Assembly: GCF_026626745.1 (NCBI RefSeq)
Contig: NZ_JAPNJW010000001.1
Location: 4,634,001-4,698,000, forward strand
Reading direction: 5' to 3'
Origin: Nannocystis sp. RBIL2
Lineage (GTDB): Bacteria > Myxococcota_A > Polyangia > Nannocystales > Nannocystaceae
Length of the DNA stretch: 64,000 bases
Shown here: positions 28,744 to 37,585 of the stretch, in pieces
How the letters are laid out: each line of letters opens with the position of its first letter
How positions within the stretch are numbered: position 1 is the stretch's first letter
The notes under the pieces: generated by a model
Seen by the model: only the letters and a program-made list of their open reading frames with translations
Databases searched by the model: none
What the model was told of the DNA's origin: nothing
Translations under genes and position numbers: made by a program

Positions 28744-28866
28744 TCATCCGTGGTTCTCGACGACGAGCAGCGTATGAATCGCGCGGAGCTGGTCCACGAC
28801 CTCGCGAACCACGGCCTCGTGCTCCCGGCCCGTCAACAGATAGCGCGCGACCGGTGCATCAAATGA
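28744..28866 (-). other. Possible short coding remnant next to the LRR gene
   Basis: A minus-strand frame ending at TGA 28744-28746 reads ARYLLTGREHEAVVREVVDQ then LRAIHTLLVVENHG, a helix-like, natural composition, but has no proper start and overlaps the LRR gene stop. It may be the tail of a gene truncated by rearrangement. The flanking 28627-28743 is empty. Confidence 0.25.
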
Positions 28867-30763
28867 TCTGCAGGTCCGGCGCGGCCGCGTGCAATTCGCT
28901 CAACGCCGGCTCGAAATCCTCGGGCTCGTATCGTGCGCCGCAGCGGAGCTGATGAAGCGAGCTCAGCCATGGCGCACGGGCCAGGGGGCGGAGCTCCTCC
29001 GACGAGAGCTGCTGGCTGTCCAGGTGTAGGCGCGTCAGCCGGCGGAGGTGCGGCGCCGCCGCGAGCGCAGCGACACCAGCCGCACTGAGGGCGTGGCCCA
29101 TGCACCAAAGCTCCGTCAGGGCGTCGAGGCGCCCCGCCGCCAGCGCCCGCATGCCCGCGTCACCGATCTTGTTGCGGTTGATATCGAGCCCGGCGAGCCC
29201 GGCGAGCAGCGGCGAGCGGGCCAGAGTACGCACCCCCTCGTCGGTAATTCCGCTGGACCCGAGGACGAGCAGCCGGAGCCGGGGCCAGGGCGCCGACAGC
29301 AGCGCGGCGACGCCTTCGTCACCGATCGGGTTGCCGTCGACGAGGAGCTCGCGCAGGCCGGCGAGGTGCGGCGCGGACGCGAGATGCCTCGCCCCTTCCG
29401 GCCCGAAGCCCGTGCCCCGGAGGCGAAGCTCCTTCAGCCGGGTCATGTGCGTCGCCTTCGCCAGCGCCTCCGAGGCCGTATTGCCCAGCCGGTTGGCGTC
29501 GAGCAGCAGGCACTCGAGCCGGGACAGCCACGCCTCCTCGAGCAGATCCTCGACGCCCGACGGCCCGACGCCGCTGTCGCGGAGGTCGAGGAGCCGGAGC
29601 TGCGTCAGCTGGTCCGCCAGGGACAGCTCCGTGGCCCCCTCGTCGCCCAATTTGTTGTAAGGCAGCCGGAGCTCGCGCAAGCCGGCCAGGGACTCGGCGT
29701 CGGCGATCGCCTTCACACCTTCGATGCCGATGTCGTTGTGGCTCAGATCGAGGGTGTGCAGGTGCTTCAGCCGCCGGACGATCGCCCGCACGCCCTTGGC
29801 CCCGATCCCGTTGTCGTAGAGATCGAGCAGGGTCAAGTTCGGCAGGCCGATCGCCACCGCCTTCGCACCGAGCGGGCCGAGGTGGCTGGCGCCGAGCCAC
29901 AGCTCGCGCAGGTCGGCGAACTGCGGCGCTGCTGCCAGCGCGCGCGCACCGGGGAGCCGGACCTCGCTCCACTGCAGGTCGAGGGTGACGAGGCCGTTCA
30001 AGTGGCTCGCCGCGGCCAGCGCAAACACGCCCGCGTCGCGGCAGGGGTTGCTGTTGTTGTCGAAGAACGAGCCCCCGAGCCACAGCTCGCGCAGCCCGGC
30101 CAGGTGCGTCGCCGCTGCCAGCGCGCGCACGCCGTCGGTGCCGACCTGACAACTTCGCAGGTCGAGCTTCGTCAGGCCGGAGAAGTGCATCGCCCGGGCG
30201 AGGTCGCGCCCGCCCGCCTCGAAGATCTCGTTGTTACGCAGCCGCAGCTCGCGGAGCTGCGTCAGGTGGGTCGCCTTCGCCAGCACGCGTGCGCCGGCGG
30301 GACCGACGTTGTTCTTGTCGGCGCACAGGTCGAGCGCCGTGACGATCGCCAGCAGCGGGTCGCCCAGCACCGACGCGAGCGCCCCGGCGTCCTTCCCGAG
30401 CCCGCGCAGGTGCAGCGCGCGGACCGGAGCGGCGCGGGCGAGCCGCTCGCCGACCGCAGCGACCCGACCCGGCGCCAGCGACACGGTGTCGACGAACCCG
30501 CGCGCCCAGGTCGCCTCGCCGATCCGCAAGCCGAGCTCGTGGTGCCACTCGTCCTCGTGGGCGGCGAACAGCGCGTCGGCCCGCGCGGTGAGCTCGTCGC
30601 GGGCGTCGTGGTCGTCGTCGCTGCGAGCCGCTGCGCACTGCAGCTCGATGAACTCGCCGCGCGGATCGCCGCGCTCGCGCAGTCGCTGGGCCAAGGCCAA
30701 CCGCGGGCCGTCGTCCTCGAGCCGGACACGGATCGCCGCCAATTGATCTTCGGAGAGCTGCAT
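28859..30763 (-). CDS. Leucine-rich-repeat protein with TIGR02996-like N-terminus
   Basis: 634 residues from ATG 30763 (MQLSEDQLAAIRVRLEDD). The frame continues upstream to 30928, but those residues are low-complexity. The N-terminal module (RLALAQRLRERGDPRGEFIELQ) matches the short domain that precedes LRRs in myxobacterial and planctomycete proteins. From about residue 110 onward there are some 16-18 ribonuclease-inhibitor-type LRRs of about 24-28 residues (LRELRLRNNEIFEAGGRDLA, LTLLDLYDNGIGAKGVRAI, etc.). No signal peptide or TM; likely a cytoplasmic protein-binding scaffold. First gene inside the putative element. Confidence 0.85.
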   Translation of the reverse strand: MQLSEDQLAAIRVRLEDDGPRLALAQRLRERGDPRGEFIELQCAAARSDDDHDARDELTARADALFAAHEDEWHHELGLRIGEATWARGFVDTVSLAPGRVAAVGERLARAAPVRALHLRGLGKDAGALASVLGDPLLAIVTALDLCADKNNVGPAGARVLAKATHLTQLRELRLRNNEIFEAGGRDLARAMHFSGLTKLDLRSCQVGTDGVRALAAATHLAGLRELWLGGSFFDNNSNPCRDAGVFALAAASHLNGLVTLDLQWSEVRLPGARALAAAPQFADLRELWLGASHLGPLGAKAVAIGLPNLTLLDLYDNGIGAKGVRAIVRRLKHLHTLDLSHNDIGIEGVKAIADAESLAGLRELRLPYNKLGDEGATELSLADQLTQLRLLDLRDSGVGPSGVEDLLEEAWLSRLECLLLDANRLGNTASEALAKATHMTRLKELRLRGTGFGPEGARHLASAPHLAGLRELLVDGNPIGDEGVAALLSAPWPRLRLLVLGSSGITDEGVRTLARSPLLAGLAGLDINRNKIGDAGMRALAAGRLDALTELWCMGHALSAAGVAALAAAPHLRRLTRLHLDSQQLSSEELRPLARAPWLSSLHQLRCGARYEPEDFEPALSELHAAAPDLQII

Positions 30764-31122
30764 CAGTTTCGTTAAAAGTCTAGGCGCTGGCCCCCGCGAT
30801 TCGTCAAGGCCGATCGCGCGGCGTCGGCGAGCACGTCCACCCGCGAGCGATTGCGACGCCCACGAATCGTGGCTCACGAGCGAGGCCTCGACCCGGGCGC
30901 TCGCGCCGGCGTCGACGCCGTCGCTCACTCAGGCGAAGTCGATCTCGACCCGCGTCTCGCCGACCACGTCGTAGGCCATGCGCGTGCCCGCGGCGAAGCG
31001 GCACGGCGGACGATGCAGGTGCCGGTGTTGGCCTCGTCAAGGTCGAGGACGCCGTCGTGACGGAGGTCGGCTTCGTCGACGGTGCCGTCGACTCGGGGTG
31101 GCGGGAGCGCTATCATGCGCCC
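30764..31122. other. Divergent intergenic region
   Basis: 359 bp between the leftward LRR gene and the rightward lipoprotein gene. The stretch CGTTAAAAGTCTAGGC just upstream of the LRR start is unusually AT-rich and is the likely leftward promoter. No gene is supported; the frames are shadows. Confidence 0.4.
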
Positions 31123-32214
31123 GTGCGCCGCCTCCCGCTCGCCGCCGCGGCTCTCCTCGCCGCTTGCAACCACGAGAACCAGCCCGCGTTCTCGACGGGG
31201 CCCGGCGTCACTTCCGTTTCGGCCAGCTCGACCACGTCGACGACCTCGGGCGGCTCGACGTCCGCCTGGTCGAGCTCGACGACCTCGACCTCGGGCGGCG
31301 CCGAGGACAGCGCCGCCGCCAGCACCAGCGATGCGGGGCCCGTCGACGTGCCGGACTTCGGCGACCCACAGCCCGAGGGCTGCAAGGGCAAGATCGACTT
31401 CCTGTTCGTGATCTCGGCGCTCGGGACCATGAAACACGAACAAGATCAACTGCTGGCGAGCTTCCCGGGGTTCATGGCGACGATCAGCGACAAGTTCGCC
31501 GACTTCGACACGCACATTATCTCAGTGAACACGGACAAGGAGTGGCGCGGCGTCGGCTGCGAGTCGCCCGAATTTTGCCTGAGCATCAACAACTGTGGGC
31601 CATACGCGTTGGACTACGTCTGCGGCTCGCACGCCGACACCGTGTTCCAGTGCGACCGCACGCGTGGCGCCGGCCTCCTTTACAACGCCGGGCCCTATGC
31701 GGCCAACCACGTGTGTGAGCTCGACGGCGGCCACCGCTACATGATCGAGCCCGACCCGGACGACTTCGAGTGCATCGCGCGCGTGGGCACCTTCGGCGAC
31801 ATCCCTCGGATGGGGGACACGCTCGTCGCGGCGGTCTCCGACGCTCTCAACGATCCCAAAGGCTGCAACGCGGGTTTTCTCCGTCCCGACGCGCTGCTCG
31901 TGTTCGTGCTCATCACCGACACCAACGACATCAAATCGATCTCGAGCGTGAAGCAGGTACACGACGCGGTGGTCGCAGCGAAGGGCGGCGACGAGGACTC
32001 GATCGTCGGGCTCGCCGTCGTCGCGCAGCCGCTCGTGGGTGAGCCGGTCCCCGACTGCGTCTACGACGAACTGGGGAACAACTACTCCCTCGATGTCGTC
32101 GAGACCTTCCCCTATCACCTCGACGGCGATATCTGCGCCGACAGCTACGCTCCTTTCTTCGACCAGGCCGCCGACCTCGTGCATGAGGCGTGTAGCAACT
32201 TCATCCCGCAGTAG
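31123..32214 (+). CDS. Lipoprotein with degenerate vWA-like domain
   Basis: 363 residues from GTG 31123 (VRRLPLAAAALLAAC). The lipobox LLAAC is followed by a roughly 55-residue Ser/Thr/Gly linker. The domain opens with KIDFLFVISALGTMKHEQDQ, where bacterial surface vWA lipoproteins normally have DFLFVIDNSGSM: the MIDAS Asp-x-Ser-x-Ser is lost (SALGT). Later parts (TDKEWRG, LLVFVLITDTNDI, IVGLAVVAQP) follow the vWA strand order, and many Cys are present. Probably exported to the outer membrane. It faces the lipoprotein gene at 32226 with only 11 bp between stops. Confidence 0.75.
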   Translation: MRRLPLAAAALLAACNHENQPAFSTGPGVTSVSASSTTSTTSGGSTSAWSSSTTSTSGGAEDSAAASTSDAGPVDVPDFGDPQPEGCKGKIDFLFVISALGTMKHEQDQLLASFPGFMATISDKFADFDTHIISVNTDKEWRGVGCESPEFCLSINNCGPYALDYVCGSHADTVFQCDRTRGAGLLYNAGPYAANHVCELDGGHRYMIEPDPDDFECIARVGTFGDIPRMGDTLVAAVSDALNDPKGCNAGFLRPDALLVFVLITDTNDIKSISSVKQVHDAVVAAKGGDEDSIVGLAVVAQPLVGEPVPDCVYDELGNNYSLDVVETFPYHLDGDICADSYAPFFDQAADLVHEACSNFIPQ

Positions 32215-32225
32215 TCAGTAAGCCC

Positions 32226-33893
32226 TTACTGCCGCACGAACGCCGCCCGGGCGTGTCGGACACCGGCAGAGGTTACCTCGCCGACCACGACGACTTGATC
32301 CCATGCATCGAGCGCGAGGTCGGTGGCGGCGGAGGGCGAGCCGTTCGCGGGGAACATGTAGTCGAACACGAGCCCCTTGCGTCCGAACAGGACACCGCGG
32401 AGCACGTCACCGTCTTGCACGACGCCGGAGACGACGACGCCGCCGTGGGCGCTCACCGCCACCGCCGTCGCATAGGCGACATCCTTGACCGCCTCGGGCT
32501 GGAACCAGACACGCGAGCCCATGGCGTCGTAGATCGCCAGCTCGATCCGCTGCGCCGTGCCGTCGAGCGTGGCGCCGTATCCGACCGCGGCGACCCCATC
32601 CGGGTGAGCCGCTGCACCGAGATACATCCCTTGCCGCCAGCCGCCGCTCGCAGCCTGGACGATCACCGGGTCGAGCGGGACACCGGTCTCCAGGTCCATC
32701 GGCGCGAGCAAGCCGCGCGTCTCGGGATCTTGCTTCTCGTGGTAGCCCGCGGAAGCACCGACGACCCATGCGGCGTTGCCCTTGAGAACCACGTCAAACG
32801 CCAAGTCACTGTATTTATGCTTCCAATCCTTGTTCGTCTCCGGGACATAATCCCAGAGCTTTGCGCTGAAGACGGCCACGTGATCGCCGTTCATCCGCCA
32901 CAGCGCCACGTCCATGTCGCCGAACCCGCTCCCCGCGAAGCCGACCGCGAAGAAGCCGCCCGCCTCGTCGGCGCCGATCCCCCTCACGGTCGCGCCCGGC
33001 TCGGTCGGCATTTCGACGCCGGTCTCGTGGCCCTCGGCGTCGAGCAGGAGGATCCGCGGCCGCCACTTGCTGTCCGCCTGCCGCACGTTCATTGCGACCC
33101 AGATCCTACCGTCGGGCGTGAGCGCGGCCGCGTCGACCGAGCCCTCGCGGTTGTCGAGGATGATGGTTCCCTCCGGCCAGACCTCCGCCCCGTTCTTGGC
33201 CGCACGCTTGCGGATCGACGGGCGCGGAGCGCCGTCGACATCGACCGCTCCGACCTCGATCGCGTCTCCTTCGTCCGTGACGATCACGCGCCGCGAGGTC
33301 GAGCCGGTCGGGTACTGCACGGCCCACGCCTGATCGCCCGCCGGCGGCGCGGCGACCTCGAAGCTCACTGGCCGAAGATCAGCGAGCGAGCCAGTCGCGG
33401 CAATCACTTCGAGGACGTGCGCGCCGTTGTCGACCGAGCCGAAGATCGGCACCGTCCCCGCGAACACGCCACCGCCCTGGTCGGCGAACTCGTCGAGCTC
33501 GACCCCGTCGAGCTTCGCGCGGACGAGGGTCGCGTCCTCGGCAGCCACCACCACGTCGACGGGGCCCGCGAGGTGGATCGTCGGCGGCATGTCGACCGAC
33601 AGGATCCGCGGCTGCAGCAGCAACGCGCCCGTCGAGCCCGGGCTCGCGCTCGTGCCGGTCGTCTCCTCCGGCAGCTCACCCGTCACGGCGCTCGTCGACG
33701 TTGCGTTCGAGGTCGTGCTCTCGTCGGCATCCGGCGTCGGCTCGCCCGGGGTCGTGCTGCTACCTGTTCCTTCGGACATGTCCGAGTCGTGGGCCGCGTC
33801 GTGGGCAACGAAGTCGCCCCACGACGGCGCTTGACAGGCGGCGAACGCGGCCAGGAAGACGGCGAGGGTGCGGCGAACCATGGAGACCTCCAA
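32226..33893 (-). CDS. Lipoprotein with predicted beta-propeller repeats
   Basis: 555 residues. A signal peptide with lipobox AAFAAC (Cys about 20) precedes a Ser/Thr/Asp-rich linker (about 35-90), an Ig/cadherin-like domain (RILSVDMPPTIHLAGPVDVV, LDGVELDEFADQG) and about six blade-like repeats (GIGADEAGGFFAVGF, AFDVVLKGNAAWVVG, YLGAAAHPDGVAAVGYG, AVAVSAHGGVVVSG, DLALDAWDQVVVVGE). Such proteins are frequent in myxobacteria next to sigma/kinase operons; function unknown. ATG 33881 is an alternative start. It is the last gene of the operon starting at 36961. Confidence 0.75.
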   Translation of the reverse strand: MEVSMVRRTLAVFLAAFAACQAPSWGDFVAHDAAHDSDMSEGTGSSTTPGEPTPDADESTTSNATSTSAVTGELPEETTGTSASPGSTGALLLQPRILSVDMPPTIHLAGPVDVVVAAEDATLVRAKLDGVELDEFADQGGGVFAGTVPIFGSVDNGAHVLEVIAATGSLADLRPVSFEVAAPPAGDQAWAVQYPTGSTSRRVIVTDEGDAIEVGAVDVDGAPRPSIRKRAAKNGAEVWPEGTIILDNREGSVDAAALTPDGRIWVAMNVRQADSKWRPRILLLDAEGHETGVEMPTEPGATVRGIGADEAGGFFAVGFAGSGFGDMDVALWRMNGDHVAVFSAKLWDYVPETNKDWKHKYSDLAFDVVLKGNAAWVVGASAGYHEKQDPETRGLLAPMDLETGVPLDPVIVQAASGGWRQGMYLGAAAHPDGVAAVGYGATLDGTAQRIELAIYDAMGSRVWFQPEAVKDVAYATAVAVSAHGGVVVSGVVQDGDVLRGVLFGRKGLVFDYMFPANGSPSAATDLALDAWDQVVVVGEVTSAGVRHARAAFVRQ

Positions 33894-33905
33894 GCGCGGA
33901 AGCGC

Positions 33906-34736
33906 TCAGAACGAATATACGAGCCCCGCGCCCCGCGCCCGAACCCGCTCACGTGAGGCCGCGCGGGCCGGGGCGAGCATGACTGCAAGTCCTGTAACCA
34001 GGCTTACAACTCCGGCCGCACCGAGCCCGATCGCCGCGCCCGCGAGCCGGTAATGGCTGCGATCCGCGCGGTACGCCTCGGCCTGTTCGGCAGAGGTGAA
34101 GTTGCGATCTTCGGCGCGGGCGTTCGCCGTGATCGCCTCGATCGTCCCGTCTGCCCGCGATGCGCCGACAAGAGCGCCAGCCATCCCGCCCAGCAGGCCA
34201 GCACCGACCACGACAAGGGCCGAGCCCCCGGCGATGCGCTTGATCGGCCGGCCCGGTGTCGACCTGTCTTTCGAGACAGGTAGAGGCAGCGGTCCCTCGG
34301 GCTTGCTCGCGCCGTCGTCGGGCATCTCCTCGGCGGCGCTCGACATCTCCTCGGGCGACGCGGGCAACGGCTCGGGACCGGGCGCTTGCTCGGGGCACGA
34401 GGCTTTCGCTTCGCTCAAGAGCTTCGCGTCCTCGGCTTCGAGCTCGACCCACGAAGCCCGCTCGTCGTCGCTGGCGAAGCCCCCGCGGGCGATCAGGTCC
34501 CGCGCGAGGTCATGAGCCTCGCACAGGCGCACGAGGTCGTTGTTCGCGCTGTGGAGCGCGCGCAGGGCGTCGTGGACGCCGTAGAGCGCGTCAGGCTGGT
34601 GTACACCCGGCGCGGCCGCCCGCTCTTGGTACAGCTTGAGCGCCAAGTCCAGCTCACCGCGGTTGTAGGCCGCGACCGCGGCATCCTCCGGAGGCGGCGC
34701 GAGCATGGTCAACACGAGGACGAAGCACAGAAACAT
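33906..34736 (-). CDS. Membrane/periplasmic protein with TPR-like helix, kinase-operon partner
   Basis: 276 residues from ATG 34736 (MFLCFVLVLTMLAPPPEDA), which opens a signal peptide. The next helices (AAYNRGELDLALKLYQER) resemble a TPR unit. A Pro/Glu-rich linker (about 120-155) leads to two hydrophobic helices (SALVVVGAGLLGGMAGALVG and LAGAAIGLGAAGVVSLVTGLAVML) near the C-terminus. This architecture is typical of myxobacterial proteins encoded behind Ser/Thr kinases. Its start lies 8 bp after the kinase stop. Role unknown; perhaps a kinase-controlled periplasmic sensor. Confidence 0.75.
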   Translation of the reverse strand: MFLCFVLVLTMLAPPPEDAAVAAYNRGELDLALKLYQERAAAPGVHQPDALYGVHDALRALHSANNDLVRLCEAHDLARDLIARGGFASDDERASWVELEAEDAKLLSEAKASCPEQAPGPEPLPASPEEMSSAAEEMPDDGASKPEGPLPLPVSKDRSTPGRPIKRIAGGSALVVVGAGLLGGMAGALVGASRADGTIEAITANARAEDRNFTSAEQAEAYRADRSHYRLAGAAIGLGAAGVVSLVTGLAVMLAPARAASRERVRARGAGLVYSF

Positions 34737-34744
34737 GACGGCTC

Positions 34745-36322
34745 CTACTCGGCGAAAAAGGTGTGCTGCCGCTGACCCTCGGCGACGCGCAGCTCGAAGC
34801 GGTCGAGCGCATCGCGGATGCATCGCGCCTCGGCCGAGTCGGACGCGACGCCGCGGACACGGGCCGGAGCGCCGGCGGCAATCGTGGTGAGGCGAGGCGA
34901 CAGCGCGAGGCCGCCATCCTCGAAGCAGCGGCGGGCGCGAGCTTCGGCTTTGCGCAGGCGCTCGTCCCAGGACAGGGGTACGGCCCGTCGCTTCTTCGCC
35001 GTGTCCCTCGTCGCGGTCGAGATGGTCGCGCCAACACCCGGCGTCGCCTCGGCGCCCAGCTTCGCGCCTGCACTTGGCGTCGCATCCGCACCCGACCTCG
35101 CCTCGGCGCCTGGCATAGCCTGGGCGTCTCGCACTGCGTCCGGAGCCGCCTCTGCGCCCGGCATCGCGTCGATCCTCGGCACCGCATCGATGCTCACCCC
35201 GTCGACACTCGTCGCGTCGGCATCGCCCTTGCCTGGAGACCGGGCTGCCTGGTCCTCCCCGCCTCTCCTCGCGTCGAAGAGCCTCGAGGCAGGACCAGCC
35301 GCCTCGGCGCTCATCGCCGCGTCGTCGGCCGTCGCTTCGGCAGCGCGCCAGCTCTCCCCTGCCAGAATCAAGACCGCCGTCCCGACCCCGAGCAGGAACG
35401 ACGCCGCAGACGCAGCCACGCTGCGAAGACGCGGGGGCGCGAGCATCCTGGAGCGGACGATCTCCAGCGCGCGCACGAGATCCGCCATGGTCGCGTGCCG
35501 CTCGTCCGCCTCCGCCAGGCCGCGCTCGAGCTCCGCGACGAGCGGCGCAAGGTTCGGCGGGAATTCATCCGCGCTGATCCTCCGGAAGCCCCCCGCCTCG
35601 CTGTACAGGGCCCGCCCCGTGAGCATCTCGTACAGCACCACGCACACCGAAAAAACATCGCTCTGCGGTGCGACGAGGCCTTCGGACCAGTACTGCGGGC
35701 AGGTATAGGGCGCGCACCCGATGTACTCGTGTTCGGACGTATGCCAGCGCTTCCCCGCGGCAGTCACGTCTCGCAGGTGCGGGAGCTTGTAGTACTCGGA
35801 GGTCAGCAGGCACGCGCCGAAGTCGATCAGCCGCACGCGGTCGCCGTCCTCGACGATGATGTTCGATGGCTTCACGTCGCGGTGGATCACCCCGACCGCG
35901 TGCACCGCCATCAACACGCGTCCCAGCTCGATCGCCAGGGCGACGGCTCGCTCCGGCTTGAGCGGGCCCCGCCTCAAAAGATCGCGGATCGTCTCGCCGG
36001 CGATCATCTCCATCGTGAAGAACGGGCCGCCGTCTTCGCCGATGTCGTAGATCGCGGGGACGCCGGTGTGCCGCACCGCCGCCAGCGCCCGATACTCCCG
36101 ACGGAAGCGCTCTCGAAACCCCGAGCCGACCGAGCGCATGCGCTTGAGCGCGACGTTGCGAGCCGCGGTCTTGTCGTACGCGAGATGCACGACCCCCATG
36201 CCACCCACGCCGAGCTCGCGGATCACCTGGTACCGGCCCGCGATCGAGTCGCTCGTGAGCGGCCCGGGCGCGTCGTCGATGTCGACCGTGGGCTGCGAGG
36301 GCGAGGACAGGGCGCTCTCCAT
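34745..36322 (-). CDS. Membrane Ser/Thr protein kinase (Hanks type)
   Basis: 525 residues. The kinase domain is about 31-290: glycine loop GVGGMGVVHLAYD, VALK Lys60, catalytic HRDVKPSN (D149) and IDFG (D167). The activation region lacks a normal APE but has YTCPQYWSEGL. A TM helix (SFLLGVGTAVLILAGESW) lies at about 305-322. The C-terminal part carries degenerate PGAEA-type repeats and a short Cys-containing domain (RCFEDGGLALSP, EARCIRDALDRFELRV). The stop of the sigma factor gene is 3 bp upstream. Predicted to relay an envelope signal to the sigma factor or other targets; this is inference. Confidence 0.88.
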   Translation of the reverse strand: MESALSSPSQPTVDIDDAPGPLTSDSIAGRYQVIRELGVGGMGVVHLAYDKTAARNVALKRMRSVGSGFRERFRREYRALAAVRHTGVPAIYDIGEDGGPFFTMEMIAGETIRDLLRRGPLKPERAVALAIELGRVLMAVHAVGVIHRDVKPSNIIVEDGDRVRLIDFGACLLTSEYYKLPHLRDVTAAGKRWHTSEHEYIGCAPYTCPQYWSEGLVAPQSDVFSVCVVLYEMLTGRALYSEAGGFRRISADEFPPNLAPLVAELERGLAEADERHATMADLVRALEIVRSRMLAPPRLRSVAASAASFLLGVGTAVLILAGESWRAAEATADDAAMSAEAAGPASRLFDARRGGEDQAARSPGKGDADATSVDGVSIDAVPRIDAMPGAEAAPDAVRDAQAMPGAEARSGADATPSAGAKLGAEATPGVGATISTATRDTAKKRRAVPLSWDERLRKAEARARRCFEDGGLALSPRLTTIAAGAPARVRGVASDSAEARCIRDALDRFELRVAEGQRQHTFFAE

Positions 36323-36325
36323 GAC

Positions 36326-36961
36326 TCAGACCGGCGCGGGAACGTCTGCGAACAGAGTCTCGATGGTGCGCGGCCGGGTGCCCACGAGCGGAGCATCGGC
36401 GGCGAGGTCTTCGCGGTCCGGCCAGGTCAAGAACCCGTTCTCCAGGGCGGCGGGAAGGCGTCGCTCGCACCGACAGGGGTTGCCGGGATCCACGTGTTCG
36501 CAGCGGACGCCGAGATAGTTGGTGAGCGCGCGGACTGCCCGGAGGTAGTTCGTCCGCGCAGCAACGGGCGTGTCGAACACTGCGTCGACTTGCTCGGCCG
36601 GCCAGCCCAGGAGTTCTTGCAGGACAAAGGCAGCGCGCGGCCCCGCTGGCAGGTTGACCAACGTCGTCGTGAGGCACGCTCGCTGTAGCTCGCGCTGCAG
36701 CACGTAGAGCCGCCGGACGTCGCCGCGGATCTCGGGGTGATCCAGATCCAGGATCGCCGTCTCCTGGCGAAGGATCGCGTCCAGATCGACGGGCAACCGG
36801 CGTCGAGCACGGGCCATGAACCAGCGCACCATCTCGGCCATGCGCAGGCACAGTGCCTGCGCGCTGGGCTGAACCTCGCGCAGCGCCGCCATTCCCGCCT
36901 CGCGGGAGCCGGTCATCCACACGGCGAACCGGACCACGTCAGGGTGTTCGTCCGCGCTCAT
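36326..36961 (-). CDS. ECF-like RNA polymerase sigma factor
   Basis: 211 residues from ATG 36961 (MSADEHPDVVRFAVWMTG). Sigma-2-like helices are in the first half. The sigma-4 region is NLPAGPRAAFVLQELLGWPAEQV...RTNYLRAVRALTNYL, followed by a Cys-containing C-terminal extension (VRCEHVDPGNPCRCERRL) that could bind metal or sense redox. Region 2 is divergent, so a classical -10 recognition helix is not obvious. It is the first gene of sigma-kinase-membrane protein-lipoprotein. Alternative: a sigma-70-family-like regulator that no longer binds core polymerase. Confidence 0.75.
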   Translation of the reverse strand: MSADEHPDVVRFAVWMTGSREAGMAALREVQPSAQALCLRMAEMVRWFMARARRRLPVDLDAILRQETAILDLDHPEIRGDVRRLYVLQRELQRACLTTTLVNLPAGPRAAFVLQELLGWPAEQVDAVFDTPVAARTNYLRAVRALTNYLGVRCEHVDPGNPCRCERRLPAALENGFLTWPDREDLAADAPLVGTRPRTIETLFADVPAPV

Positions 36962-37024
36962 TCGAGCCTCATTGTGGCAGCGGAAACGCGCGTCGGTCGA
37001 GGGCGCCATGGCTCATTCGAGCCT
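36956..37024 (-). promoter_or_regulatory. Duplicated 14-bp palindromic site at the sigma operon start
   Basis: GCTCATTCGAGCCT occurs at 36956-36969 and 37011-37024. The second is within the perfect palindrome GGCTC-attc-GAGCC and the first differs by one base. The first overlaps the ATG of the sigma gene. Spacing is 55 bp. It may be an operator for autoregulation. Confidence 0.45.
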
Positions 37025-37276
37025 TATCACCGGTCTATTCGCGGTGCAATACCAGGCTTCTGTGGGGTAAGCCAGTATGGGGCGCGAACGCGCCCCGCGA
37101 TGAGCCCGCTTGCTCAGCCGCGACGCGGCACTACGTCGCGCCGCCTGGTAGGAGGCCGCCTCGATCTCATCGCCGCCCCGCAGGCGGCGGTCAAGCCGCC
37201 CGGGCGGTTCCGGAGAGCACGTAAGCTCAAGGTCTCCCACGCAACGAGATCCCACGCAGACGCGCTCACTGCAGGC

Positions 37277-37290
37277 TTTGTAAGCGTGCT
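37277..37290 (+). promoter_or_regulatory. Palindrome GTAAGC-GT-GCTTAC upstream of the MerR-like gene
   Basis: A perfect 6+6 inverted repeat about 35-50 bp before the start of the MerR-type regulator, in a locally AT-rich stretch. MerR proteins bind such dyads between -35 and -10 elements, so it is a candidate autoregulatory operator. The rest of 37025-37324 has no gene; it includes a GGGGCGCG-aa-CGCGCCCC hairpin at 37079-37096. Confidence 0.45.
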
Positions 37291-37324
37291 TACAGAACAG
37301 GTCTTGCGGCAAAAGCCGAGCGCT

Positions 37325-37585
37325 GTGTACGGTCCGGCCGTGTTCCCCCACACGACGGAGTTTCTGGCGAAACTCGCAAACGTGTCGCCGGCCACCATCC
37401 TGGAATGGCGCCGACTCGGCCTCTTCGAGGGTGTCGCTTCGACGAAGCAAGGCGGGGATCGACGGGGCGTCCGCCGGCTCTGGGCACCCGAAGCCGTGGA
37501 GCGCGTCCGCGAGATCGTTCGTCTCAAGGCCGAGGGCTACGACACGCAGACCCTGATCGACCGCTACGCGCCCAAGCGAAGGTAG
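37325..37585 (+). CDS. MerR-type HTH regulator (minimal DNA-binding domain)
   Basis: 86 residues from GTG 37325; GTG 37340 is an alternative. It consists essentially of a winged-helix MerR domain: FLAKLANVSPATILEWRRLGLFEG (HTH plus W-R-x-x-G-L turn), then the wing with GDRRGVRRLWAPEAVERVREIVRLK and a short helix. No effector-binding domain, so it resembles small MerR-like or excisionase-like proteins. The frame extends upstream but without coding character. Position between the sigma operon and recombinase debris suggests a mobile-element regulator. Confidence 0.7.
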   Translation: MYGPAVFPHTTEFLAKLANVSPATILEWRRLGLFEGVASTKQGGDRRGVRRLWAPEAVERVREIVRLKAEGYDTQTLIDRYAPKRR

